Shown: piece after piece, positions 11,269-21,171 of the stretch
How positions within the stretch are numbered: position 1 is the stretch's first letter
How the letters are laid out: every line of letters begins with the position of its first letter
Assembly: GCA_003024785.1 (NCBI GenBank)
Contig: PUQB01000052.1
Span: 390,535-454,534, forward strand
DNA: 64,000 bases
Origin: Selaginella tamariscina
Lineage: Eukaryota; Streptophyta; Lycopodiopsida; Selaginellales; Selaginellaceae
Direction: 5' to 3'
Position numbers and translations under genes: made by a program
The notes under the pieces: model-generated
What the model saw: only the letters and a program-made list of their open reading frames with translations
What the model was told of the DNA's origin: nothing
Database searches by the model: none

Positions 11269-12456
11269 TTATAAATACTTTCTTTCTATCATACAAAGAA
11301 ATCTTTTCATTTTGTCTAAATCATCACTCTCCGGATTAATCAAATCATTTTGGTCAATATCTTGATGTTGTTGCCACCACTTAACACTCTCACGAATGCA
11401 ATTGGGAGTTGCCATCCTTGTTAATACATAAGATGTGATAAGAGAAGGTCTGCATAAAGGCTCATCTAAAAACTGACGTTCCTTAAGAATAATATTATAA
11501 AGCGCCCGGTTGCTATCCTTCATTTTATAAAATTCAATATCACGAGAAAGAAAAGCTTCAGGAAATGTATGATACGGTGGATACTGCTCACAAAAATTTT
11601 CGAGATTCTTCTTTCTGAGGCACGTATCCAAGTAGTTCACTAGCTCATCCATGATATCGATATCAGAATATGGATCGAAAGTGATTGGATGAATACAAGC
11701 AATGTTTTGGTTGAGCATAGCCTTCTGAGGAGAGTCGTCTACTACTAAGATATGTGCATTCTTCGTTATCCTTAAGCGACTGATCTCCCCATGAGTCCCA
11801 ATTATTCTTTCATTCTTGAAGAAGTATGGCTTGCTTTCCTTTCTTATATTGTGAAATTCGAGAGGTTTATACACATTCGCTGGTCAAAAATCCAATCTTT
11901 ACGAATCACCTCTTCTGCAACACTACAATGTTTCTTAAGTAAACTCAACAGCGGTGTTAAGTTATGAATCTGCATGCATGACCAAATCCCCACAAGCGCA
12001 CCCATCTCCTTAAGCTTTTGAAAGAGACGATCCAACCCTGGACGAAAAATAATATCATATCGAAATTTACCATGACAAGGAATGAAATCTCCTTGTTTGA
12101 TTTCTTTTTTCTATCCTCGGGCCTTTGTCGATGAAGCAGAACACCATTGACATCCAACAACACAATATGGCCATGAGTAACATGAGATAGCGTTGCCTCT
12201 TGAATACTTTGCAAATCACTTGTTTGCTCCCTTTCACATTTATCCGTTGCCACTATTCGTTGCCTATCCCTTCATCATTTAATTGTACATCATCCTTACA
12301 AGATTCAGATATTGCATGCGCTGAAGAAATTGATTTCGGAACTGAAGCCAATAAAAATGATGATGCAAAAACTGAAGTGGCCCCCATGGTAACGATGTTT
12401 TGAGCTGCATTATTATCCATTTCCTGCATGAACTCTGTCATTCTGACATGTGGCAC
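11269..12456 (-). pseudogene. Decayed FCP1/NLI-like HAD phosphatase
   Basis: Family role: HAD phosphatases of the FCP1/SCP type dephosphorylate serine on protein partners. In minus-strand order I see motif I as LLDVNGVLLHR (near 12150; canonical DxDG, here DxNG), motif II in ALVGIWSCM (near 11980), a motif III region ESKPYFFK (near 11830) and motif IV VVDDSPQK (near 11735). A helical C-terminus ends at 11269. The frame breaks by single-base-type shifts at about 12253, 12055 and 11875, so it is a pseudogene. The N-terminal ~65 residues (from 12441) are Ser/Asn/Ala-rich. It lies downstream of, and co-oriented with, the ParB/methyltransferase-like gene. The Asp-to-Asn change in motif I would be expected to impair catalysis even if the frame were intact. 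Confidence 0.75.
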
Positions 12457-12459
12457 AAG

Positions 12460-12712
12460 AAATTGTCGCCAAACCCCTCTCTTACCTCATGGCAATGCTG
12501 AAAATCCATGTTCTCAATTATTTCATTACATCTGCAAAATGATAATTAGCTGACCTTAAAATTATCAAGGTATATTATTTACCTTGTTAATGTGTGACCC
12601 ATGTTTGAACTAAAAGCTTCATTAATCCTTGAGAATTTATTTTCTGTACAAATATAAAAGAAATATACAAAAATGCCTTATGTTACACTCATTTACAACT
12701 ATTCATCACTCT
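12460..12712. other. Gap between the two decayed minus-strand genes
   Basis: AT-rich spacer. On the minus strand a CAG acceptor near 12535 and a GTAAGA donor near 12485 bracket a short stretch with ATGGATTTTCAGCATTG, possibly a 5' exon of the HAD-like gene. Unproven. Confidence 0.35.
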
Positions 12713-12713
12713 A

Positions 12714-15700
12714 TCAATTCATTATCAATTCTTCTTCGCTATTACCTTCTGAATGAGGCGAAGAAGGTCTAAGCCGCTTGTGAGATGGTTCAAGATCTTC
12801 TGCATCTTCTATTGATGTTTCCATGGGTCCTGGAGTGTGCGAATGTTCTGTACTCCTCGAGATAACTTCCGGTCTAATATCTGATTGATGTTCGTTCTCA
12901 GACTCCGAGATTGAACCAGATTCACCTTCAGAGCTATCGCACTTATCTGGAGGGAACTTTCTCAAATACGCCTTTATGGATCGTTGGGGTACTCAGTTGA
13001 GACCCAATCTATCCACTTGTTCAGGTCCTCAACCATGGTCTTATCCTTCTCAACGGCAAACACACATGTATGCCGAAGGTAACACTCCTTCAAGACGGAC
13101 CCCCTAGTGCAGTAGTCAAAAACCCACGCATCACTGTGAGGACCCCTGATCAAGTTGACGATGCTCCGTGCCGCTTGACTTGTAATGTTTGGATAACGTA
13201 CATTGCCGAATACGTCACTCATACCTATCGGTGTATCGGATGGAGGTTCAGGGCCGTTGGAGTGCAAACAGATGCCTGGCCAGTCATTTGGAAGCTTGAA
13301 ATTGTTTGGCGCATTCCTAACAACCAAGTGAACAACAGTATCAATGCACTTGGGATTAGCATCGTTCATATAAAATCCTGTCCAACGATGTCTATTCTTC
13401 TTGGCGAAGGCGAAGGCAAAAGTATCGGTGACATGAGCAAGAATCAAGAAATAAATACCTGAAAAAGTAGGTATCAGTGAAGAGCGCAAGCATGAATTCA
13501 ATAATAAATACCTTCTATGTATATGCTTGCACGGCTAAGTTTCTCCACCAGATCCTCTAGTGCCCTATCTGTCGAAAGATTTTTTGACACCCGCCGATCC
13601 ATCACGAACAATTGAAACGGTTTCCTACAAGCAGTGATGTTACCCCATAAAGTCTCCGAATCTAACAACAAACATCTGTAGGGCTTGTCGTGATTCGTAG
13701 CATCCTCCTTTATAAGGTTCAATTCGGTTCTCCGCTGCTGAAGGACTGCCATAAGAGAAGGCGTCATCCCAATGTTCTCCTTTTTGGCGTTGGCGTGCAA
13801 TAGATTCTTGCCTAGATCTTCCGATTGGTTCACCCATTCGACAAGCATATCATCGTTCGTCACATGCAAATATTTGCTAACCTCTTCATATGTTGAAGTC
13901 GAGGTCCAACCCAGTTTGTGGCAGTGTATTCCCAACCACTCCTTGAAATGCCTGACCGTCTTCAACTCCATTGCCTTGAGATGAAAAGGAGAGGTTGGGC
14001 TGCTGTTATTAATTTGTAGTTTGCCATCGATCACCAAATCAGCCAAGACTTCCATCTCCTCCATCGTTGTTCCATTTAAAGGCTTCAACCATGTGAGCTT
14101 GAAATCGTTGTCTACATCCTTTGTAGATTGAACAGACTTAGCCTTCGGCGTCTTACTGGGTTTCTTTGCAGACTTTTCTGAGGGCTCCCCTTCACTTGTC
14201 TGCTTCTTCTTCAGTGTTCCTTTTGAAAAGGATTCCATAATCCCCAACCATTTGGCAAAGATCCTATCTTCGGGGCAAGAAATCAACATCATCAGAAATG
14301 TTTCCTTCCCGCCCACCTGGGCAAAATCAACTGCTGCAATTTCTTCAACTCTCTGAGGAAAAAGACAGATTAATATACCGGCGAGATAAATCCCGCCCAA
14401 ACAATTTGCTTACCCGGTATTCCGCAGATTGTGTATTCCCTGCGGTAGCTCTTTGTGGTCGCTGAAGAGATTCCCACACGGCTCGCGTGTGTTTAAACTT
14501 CTCCCATATTTTGCTGTTGTAGTGGTTGGTGTCGGCAGCGTCCCATTCCGCCGATAACTTATGGTACTGCTCGATTGTGAGATTCGGCTTAGCTAAAAAC
14601 GCCGATCTTTTTGTCAGCTTCTCACGGGTATGCTCGGAAAGTTTTAGTTGCCATCGTTCCTTTGTTGTGTTCATCGAGAAGTCGTTGGGCTGCCGTTATT
14701 GTGTGCTGGCCACTAATGATGTAGTACTTGATAGATCTTTTATTCTCCGTCTGAATCTTCATGAGTTGTTCTGGTGTTGTGATCCAGACTTTGTCAGCAC
14801 CCTTCCTTCTTTCATAGTATGGACACAAAACAGCATTATGTGGAACGGTATAAGAATTGTCGTCCTTCATCTTCTCCATGAGCTCAGCTACACGTTCCTG
14901 GTTGAGTGGCCTGTAATTGAAGTTTGGGTTGACGCTGCAATATTTAACCCTACAAGGATAAATCTTATCATCCAACATCATTTCCTTGTGACTTATTGCA
15001 GCATGAGATGCCACAGGTGCAGCTGACAAAACGATTGATGATTTTCTTTTGCGATCCGAATCAACATGTGTGATCCCCGACTGCAGCTGTTCTAGTGTTC
15101 TCGGCACACTCTCCAGCTCCCGAAGCTTCCTAAGCAAATTGAACGTGATCTGTAGAGAACCTGAGACCGAGCCACCTTCTCAATCCCTTATGATGTCGCT
15201 GTGTTCTTCTTCAATGTCAAGAGGGAAGATTGCTCCACTTGCTGATTTTCTGTATTGTGAAGCAATATCTCCTGACAATACACCTACTCGATGAGTCTGA
15301 AGATCTTCGAAGTAGACATCCAGATGGATCCCCTCCATAGATGGGCTTTCGTTGAGTTGAAGAAGAACTCCAAGGTCAACATCATTAGTGAACACGTGAA
15401 CGTCATTATCCACAAGTCGACAAAACCACCCGAGATTAATGTTGTAACTGACGACCTCTGGATCCGAGAACGTGACATTGGATGGAACAAGGCATATCTT
15501 GTCGAGCATCGTCCAATCTTGGGTTCGCAGCCTGCTTCGGGTGCTTGACTAGCGAATCTACTTTCCATTGTTTTGCTTGTCCATGAGATGTGACAGAGGT
15601 TAATTTGACAGCAACCATGGTTGCTCCAATGCGCTTCCCATTTATCTTAAAATATGGCCAAGTTGATTCCAGAATCCCCCTGCCCATCTCTTCTCCTGCT

Positions 15701-15868
15701 CTTGTCTTTAATGTCACTCAATTCCACATCTGAATACAAAAATGATTAGTTCAAGTATCCGAGTATAACAGATTTTATTTTAATTCTTACCCAGAATTTG
15801 ACGACGACTCCATACTAATGACTCGATCTCCTTGTTTGATCAAATCGTCCTTCTGCAAAATAATACAC
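12714..15868 (-). pseudogene. Decayed ParB-like / DNA-methyltransferase-like protein
   Basis: Minus strand, N to C. A short exon lies at about 15855-15791 (DLIKQGDRVISME), with a CAG acceptor and GTAAG donor. An N-terminal region (15717-15180) follows, then a ParB/sulfiredoxin-like fold (about 14990-14680) with NYRPLNQERVAELMEKM and YYIISGQHTITAAQRL, the last like the GxHR/GQHR nuclease-fold motif. A Lys-rich linker lies near 14190. The C-terminal half resembles a beta-class DNA methyltransferase: VNLIRGPHSDAWVFDYCT (motif X to I-like, near 13120-13175) and FAVEKDK (motif II-like). The motif IV DPPY expected near 13580 is replaced by VMDRR, so activity is doubtful. Introns of 61 bp (14353-14413) and 53 bp (13459-13511) splice in frame. 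There is an in-frame TGA near 15182 and frameshifts near 15700, 15510, 14650 and 12970. The acidic tail ends at 12714. Confidence 0.7.
14380..14397. repeat. Palindrome variant inside an intron
   Basis: GGCGAGATAAATCCCGCC, two mismatches from the 18-bp array palindrome, lies within the 61-bp intron 14353-14413 of the ParB/methyltransferase-like gene. This ties the palindrome family to the gene and not only to the flanking arrays. Confidence 0.85.
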
Positions 15869-15869
15869 T

Positions 15870-16140
15870 ATAAATATAAAATATAAAAACGCACACACAC
15901 TTGTATAAACCCGAATATACAAAAATAATACACAGAGAGAAGTAGACGTAATTAACTGTCCGAAGCTCACATTTGTGTTAGTGCAAAAGAAAGATAACAT
16001 TTCGTTTTAGAACCACCACAAATGTGAGCTCTGGACAGTTTTACATAGATTCCTAGCTTTTACTCGAAATATTATGATAAGATGATAAAAGTAAATAAAA
16101 TGAGATATGCAACTTATATATACTAATATATATTCACATG
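15870..16140. other. Upstream region of the ParB/methyltransferase-like gene
   Basis: AT-rich sequence with CA runs (15890-15960). A CACAAATGTGAGCTCTGGACAGTT segment at 16017 is nearly an inverted copy of AACTGTCCGAAGCTCACATTTGTG at 15954-15977, so 15950-16042 can form a hairpin with ~24-bp arms. Confidence 0.6.
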
Positions 16141-17640
16141 GAAGGATTAATCTCGCCACCCCTTCAATGCCTCCTGAAAGAGTGGGCGGGATTAATCTCG
16201 CCACCTTTCTGGAGGCCTTGAACGGGAGTGCGGAATTAATCTTGCCACCCTTCTCGGTCTCAGAGAGAACTGGGCAGGATTTATTTCTCACACCCCTTCA
16301 GTGACTCCAGAAAGGAGGCGGGATTAATCTCGCCCACCATGTAAGGGATGGTTAAATGAATCTCGCCACCCTTCCCAGTCCCCTCCATTGGTATGTTGTA
16401 AACCTTCTACGTCTTAGACAGAAACGTTTGGGATTGGTCCAACTCACCAATGGAGGAAAAAGGGAAGGGTGGCGAGATTCATTTCTCCAACAGGCATTGA
16501 AGACTCGGCGGGATTAATCCCGCCGCCCAGGGCCTTCACTCGATCCCTATGCGGCGGGATTAATCCCGGACGCCAATTCCCTGCGCGGAATCGGGCGGGA
16601 TTAATTCCGCCGCCTAGGCACTTCAGGCAGGCCAATGGCGGCGGGATAAATCCCGCCCGATTTCGCACAGGGCATTGGCGTTCGGCGGGATGAATCCCGC
16701 CTCCCAGGCCCTGTGCGAAATCTTGCGGGATTAATCCCCGCCTAGGCCCTTCAGGCAGGCCAATGGCGGCGGGATAAATCCCGCCCGATTCGCGCAGGGC
16801 ATGCGTACACGGCGGGATTAATCCCGCCCACCATGTAAGGGATGGTGAAATTAATCCCACCCCTTCTCGGTTCCCTCCATTGGTATTTTGTAAACCTTCT
16901 CCGTCTCAGACAGAGTTAGGCGGGATTGATTCAACATACCAATGGGATAATGAAGGTTCGGAGATTAATCTCGCCACCGGGTAATGAAGGTTCGGCGGCT
17001 AATCCCGCGCCCTCTCGTAAATCATGCGCTCACACATATATATTGGCTGCGGCATTTTTGAACAGGGATGGGTGGGGGCGGGATTAATCCCGCCCAGGGA
17101 ATTCACGCAGGACATGAACGGCGGGATTAATCCCGCCGCCCTCCGCGAAGGGCATGAGCGTGGGGCCGGATTAATCCCGGCGTTCATGTCCTGCGTGAAT
17201 TCCCTGGGCGGCGGGATTAATCCCGCCGCTCTACGACAAACCGAAGAGCGCGGGATTAATCCCGCCGCCCATGGCCTGCGTGAGGGGCCTCGGCGGCGGG
17301 ATTAATCCCGCCGCCCATTCCCTCTAAATGCCCTGCGCGGAATCCGGCGGGATTAATCCCGCCCATTAGAACCTTCACACAGGCCATTGCCGGCGAGATA
17401 AATCCCGCCGCATTCCGCGCAGGGCATGGATGAGCGGCGGGATTAATCCCGCCGAGGCCCCTCACGCAGGCCATGGGCGGCGGATTAATCCCGCCGCTCT
17501 TCGTTTGTCGTAGAGCGGCGGGATTAATCGCGCCACCCATGCCTGAGGCCTCGGCGGCGGGATTAATCCCGCCGCCATGGCCCCAACTATATAGCGGCGG
17601 GATTAATCCCGCCGCTCGAGGGGCTTAGCGAGATAAAACA
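16141..17640. repeat. Palindrome array 1 (GGCGGGATTAATCCCGCC)
   Basis: About 25 copies of an 18-bp palindrome at 25-70 bp spacing. About 13 hold the exact core GGGATTAATCCC (near 16510, 16558, 16730, 16813, 17079, 17123, 17213, 17251, 17298, 17349, 17439, 17559, 17599). The others differ at one to three bases, often keeping dyad symmetry (TAAATCCCGCC, TGAATCCCGCC). Spacers are GC-rich and also repeated. A ~115-bp direct repeat (16336-16455 and 16829-16945) includes a palindrome and a CCATGTAAGGGATGGT segment. Open frames through the array read GGINPA/AGLIPP repeats; I regard them as by-products. The array lies just 5' of the minus-strand ParB/methyltransferase-like gene. Confidence 0.9.
17090..17545. 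repeat. Nested long inverted repeats within array 1
   Basis: Spacers recur as reverse complements. CAGGGAATTCACGCAGGACATG (from 17096) opposes CATGTCCTGCGTGAATTCCC (from 17184). GCTCTACGACAAACCGAAGAGC (17228) opposes GCTCTTCGTTTGTCGTAGAGC (17496). ATGGCCTGCGTGAGGGGCCTCGG (17270) opposes CCGAGGCCCCTCACGCAGGCCATG (17453). AATGCCCTGCGCGGAAT opposes ATTCCGCGCAGGGCAT (17411). The last three pairs nest around about 17370, so ~300 bp can fold as one hairpin decorated with the small palindromes. Confidence 0.85.
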
Positions 17641-18270
17641 CACACATATATATATGTGTGTGTGTATATATATGTATGTATGTATGGGGTACGTGTGTGT
17701 GCAAGAGATAATAAATAAATAAAATTATACAGTACTGGTACACTAATATGTGTGTACATAGGTATATATGTGTGTATATGTATATCGTGTGTATGCGTGT
17801 GAGCGAAACAAATAAAATCATACAGATAAACAAACACACACACACACATATATATAACAGGAGTGTGCGTGTGTGTGCGAAAGATAAAACTAATAAATAA
17901 ATAAAATTATACAGATAAACACACACATATATATGTGTGTATATAGATATATAATCTATAGAGAAAGAGAGAGAGTCTGTGAATATATAAGCATATATAT
18001 AAACTAGTGTTGTATGTATGTATATATATATAGGTATATATATATGTGTATATGTATATTGTGTGTATGCGTGTGTGAGCGAAACAAATAAAATCATACA
18101 GATAAACAAACACACACACACACATATACATACACAGGAGTGTGCGTGTGTGTGCGAGAGATAAAACTAATAAATAAATAAAATTATACAGAAAAACACA
18201 CACATATATATGTGTGTATATAGATATATAACCCATATGAATATATAAGCATATATATAAACTAGTGTTG

Positions 18271-18322
<52 letters not shown>

Positions 18323-18384
18323 GCAGTGCGCGTGTGTGTGGGAGAGATAGATCAATAAAAAAAAATTTACAGATACTGGTACAC

Positions 18385-18452
<68 letters not shown>

Positions 18453-18720
18453 GCAGATCAATAAAAAATTTACAGAACTGGTACACATAATATATGTATG
18501 TATATATGTATATAGGTATATATATATATGTGTATATGTATATCGTGTGTATGCGTGTGTGAGCGAAACAAATAAAATCATACAGATAAACAAACACACA
18601 CCCACACACATATACATACACAGGAGTGTGCGTGTGTGTGCGAGAGATAAAACTAAATAAAATTATACGCACACTCCTATACATATATACATACATACAC
18701 ACACACACACAGATCTCACC
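17636..18720. repeat. CA/TG and TA microsatellite block with higher-order repeats
   Basis: Dense (TG)n, (CA)n and (TA)n runs. Above them, a longer unit is repeated: GAGCGAAACAAATAAAATCATACAG occurs near 17805, 18075 and 18565, and AAACTAATAAATAAATAAAATTATACAG near 17885 and 18165. This gives three to four imperfect units of roughly 250-500 bp. Long Tyr/Thr/His-rich frames are artefacts of the repeats. Confidence 0.85.
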
Positions 18721-18905
18721 TGTGTGCACAGCGCCGCCGCCGATTTCACAGCCGCCGCCTCTTGAAACCCTAAGAATATACCTAAACCCTAAAGGAATTA
18801 ATATATATATCAACCCTAATAGAATATTCCTTCTGAGAATATACTTAAACCCTAAAAAGAATAAAATATAGATTCGCCCTAAACGAATATTCTTTCATTA
18901 TATTA
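18715..18905 (+). promoter_or_regulatory. Promoter/leader-like segment with telo-box motifs
   Basis: A GC-rich patch (CGCCGCCGCC) is followed by several AAACCCTAA motifs (18770-18880) and AGAATATTC palindromes. AAACCCTAA (telo-box) is a known plant promoter element. No ATG-led gene follows directly, so a regulatory role is only a suggestion. Confidence 0.35.
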
Positions 18906-19097
18906 TTAGCGCGTGCGTGTGCGTGGGTGTATCACATACACCTCAAAAATATAAATCATGCAGGGATTTAACATGTGTGTGTCCATGAGAGTGTTAAAGT
19001 TTCATGTGTATCAATACATACATACACATTGCATATATTAATACACATAATATATACATACACACGTGTATACACACAGACATACACACATATTACA

Positions 19098-19125
19098 TGG
19101 GTTTAGGGTTTAGGGTTTAGGGTTT
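19098..19125 (+). repeat. Short interstitial telomere-type repeat
   Basis: Three to four consecutive TTTAGGG units, the standard plant telomere repeat; a shorter degenerate run lies at 19560-19585. Confidence 0.8.
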
Positions 19126-19129
19126 TGGA

Positions 19130-19510
19130 TTTAGGATGGATCATGCATGGTGTGTATGTATGAGAGAAGAGAGAGTGTTGAAAAATTATTTTTGTACACA
19201 TTGCATATATTAGTACACATATATACTTACACATATTATACACAGATATACATACATAGTATATGAGAGAAGAGAGACAGTACATATTATGGATCATGCA
19301 TGGTGTGTATTATACACACAGACATACATACATATTAGTACATAATATTAGAGAGACCGAGTACATATTATAGATCATGCATGGTGTGTATGTTTGAGAG
19401 AAGAGAGACAGTACATATTAACATGGATCATGCATGGTGTGTATGTATGAGAGAAGACAGAAAGTACACATATACATACAGAGTACACATATATACATGC
19501 ACACGTGTAT
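19130..19510. repeat. Minisatellite, ~50-bp unit
   Basis: A unit containing GGATCATGCATGGTGTGTATGT, AGAGAAGAGAGA and CAGTACATATTA recurs near 19137, 19289, 19373 and 19425 with interruptions. Confidence 0.75.
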
Positions 19511-19858
19511 ACACACAGACATACATACATATTACATGAGTAAATTCATTGTGTTACATATTAGGGTTAGGGTTTTTTAGGGTTTGCTCCCAACAAGCTT
19601 AATATAAATATTACACATGTAAATTCAATGTGTTACATACAGTCACACAGATTGAGTACATATATCATACATGCGTTGAACATGATGTTTTCAATAAAGA
19701 AGCAACCTATTTCTTCAGTTTGGTTTAGGGTTGTGCATGTGTGTGCATATGTGTTTTGTAAGTTCTTGTAATGCGTGTGTAAATTTATGATTGTGTTTAT
19801 ATATGTGTGCAAAACAAACATCGAATAATTAAGAAAATAAATTAATAAACACACTAGG

Positions 19859-20249
19859 AACATATTTTAAATTATACATAATAATATATGATTTTATCTA
19901 ATATATAGCCATATATAGTTTTAATAATATATATTAATTTAATATTGATAAAAGGTTTAACATTGAAATATTCTTGAAATAATAAGAAATTAATTGAGAA
20001 AATCCCATTAATATATACAAATGTAAATTAAGTACTCAAATAATTAACTAAATTAATTATCATAATCATGTTTAATATTGGAATATTCTTGGAATAATAA
20101 GAAAATAATAAAGATATCCATTAATATAAAGAAGATTAATTACTCAAGTAATTAAGGAAATGATATTAATATATATATTATTAAACTATATATGACTATA
20201 TATTAGATAAAATGATGTATTATTATGTATAATTTAAAATATGTTCATA
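19859..20249. repeat. AT-rich inverted repeat, ~82-bp arms
   Basis: The left arm (19859-19940, from AACATATTTTAAATTATACA) matches the reverse complement of the right arm (20166-20249), with a ~225-bp loop. Part of the left arm returns in direct orientation near 20515-20560. A second, direct repeat unit (TTTAATATTG...GAATATTCTTGAAATAATAA...TTGAGAAAATCCCATTAA) occurs near 19935-20015 and 20258-20335. The arrangement resembles stacked MITE-like insertions. Confidence 0.8.
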
Positions 20250-20559
20250 GTGTGTATTAATTTAATATTGATAATAAGGTTTAAACATGAATATTCTTGA
20301 AATAATAACAAATTAATTGAGAAAATCCCATTAATATATACAAATGTAGAATAATTACTGCAATAATTAAGAACAAGACTAATTTAATTATGATAATCAG
20401 GTTTAATATTAGAATATTCTTCAAATATTAATAAAATATAAAGAATATCCCATTGATACTAGGAAATGAAAACTAAATACTCGAGTAATTAAGAATAAAA
20501 TAATAAACAGACTATGAATATATTTTAAATGATACATAATAATATATCAATTTATTTAT

Positions 20560-20822
20560 TGTATAAGTATATATTTATATATATATATATATATATAAAT
20601 ACTTGAATACTAAGAATGTAGAATATAGTCTAAAATTTCGTAATATTAAACAGCTTGAATCACTTGAATAACATTAAATGCAATTTTAAAATACTCATTG
20701 GAACTGGAGAGTATATATGTCAGAGTGTCGGATATTTGTGTCAACTCATCTTAAATTTTATTTTCTGTTCTTTTTAAAAATTTGAATTTCTGACATATGT
20801 ATTGTCGGTCTGACATGTAAAT
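20560..20822. other. AT-rich region before the leader exon
   Basis: Contains a (TA)n run at about 20574-20596 and no coding signal. Confidence 0.5.
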
Positions 20823-21007
20823 TTGAAAATGCATTTAATTTCCCACTCAAATTCAGATCTGGTTCTTTCTCCGGCAAGGGTTTCTTCATTTCTGTATTTT
20901 TCACTCTTTAGATCTTCTTTTTTCTTCATAGTGATCATCTCAGGAGCGAGATTAAATTGGGTGCTATTCTTTATAGGAAAGCACGGCGCCTTCAGTGCTG
21001 TTTACAA
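20823..21007 (+). other. Probable leader/first exon of the DUF7869-like gene
   Basis: C/T-rich, more complex sequence (TTCTTTCTCCGGCAAGGG) ends at 21007 in front of a consensus GTAAGT donor. The next good acceptor on this strand is TTTATGTGCAG at 22066. That would make array 2 part of a 1059-bp intron in the leader of the downstream gene. The ATG at 20829 opens a 62-codon frame that stops just after the donor; I do not claim it is coding. Confidence 0.45.
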
Positions 21008-21171
21008 GTAAGTATTATAAACAAATTTAAAAATACTTATTAAGATTCACTCTCTTACATTCTCTCTTAAAATTACAATTTAGGGGTTTAGAAATGCATT
21101 AGGATTATAATATATTCCGTTAGGGATTTATCACGTTTAAATATCCTTTTAACTTAATATTCTAGGTTAAC

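Noticed and set aside
14526..15026. Plus-strand 166-residue open frame opposite the ParB-like region
   Set aside because: Shadow of the minus-strand coding sequence; the minus strand has the family motifs and spliceable introns.
16444..17540. Long open frames reading GGINPA / AGLIPP repeats through array 1
   Set aside because: They arise because the 18-bp palindrome has no stops in some frames. They appear on both strands, and spacers and frame are not conserved. Not credible proteins.
17603..18813. Overlapping open frames rich in Tyr, His, Thr and Ile
   Set aside because: Direct translations of CA/TA microsatellites on both strands.
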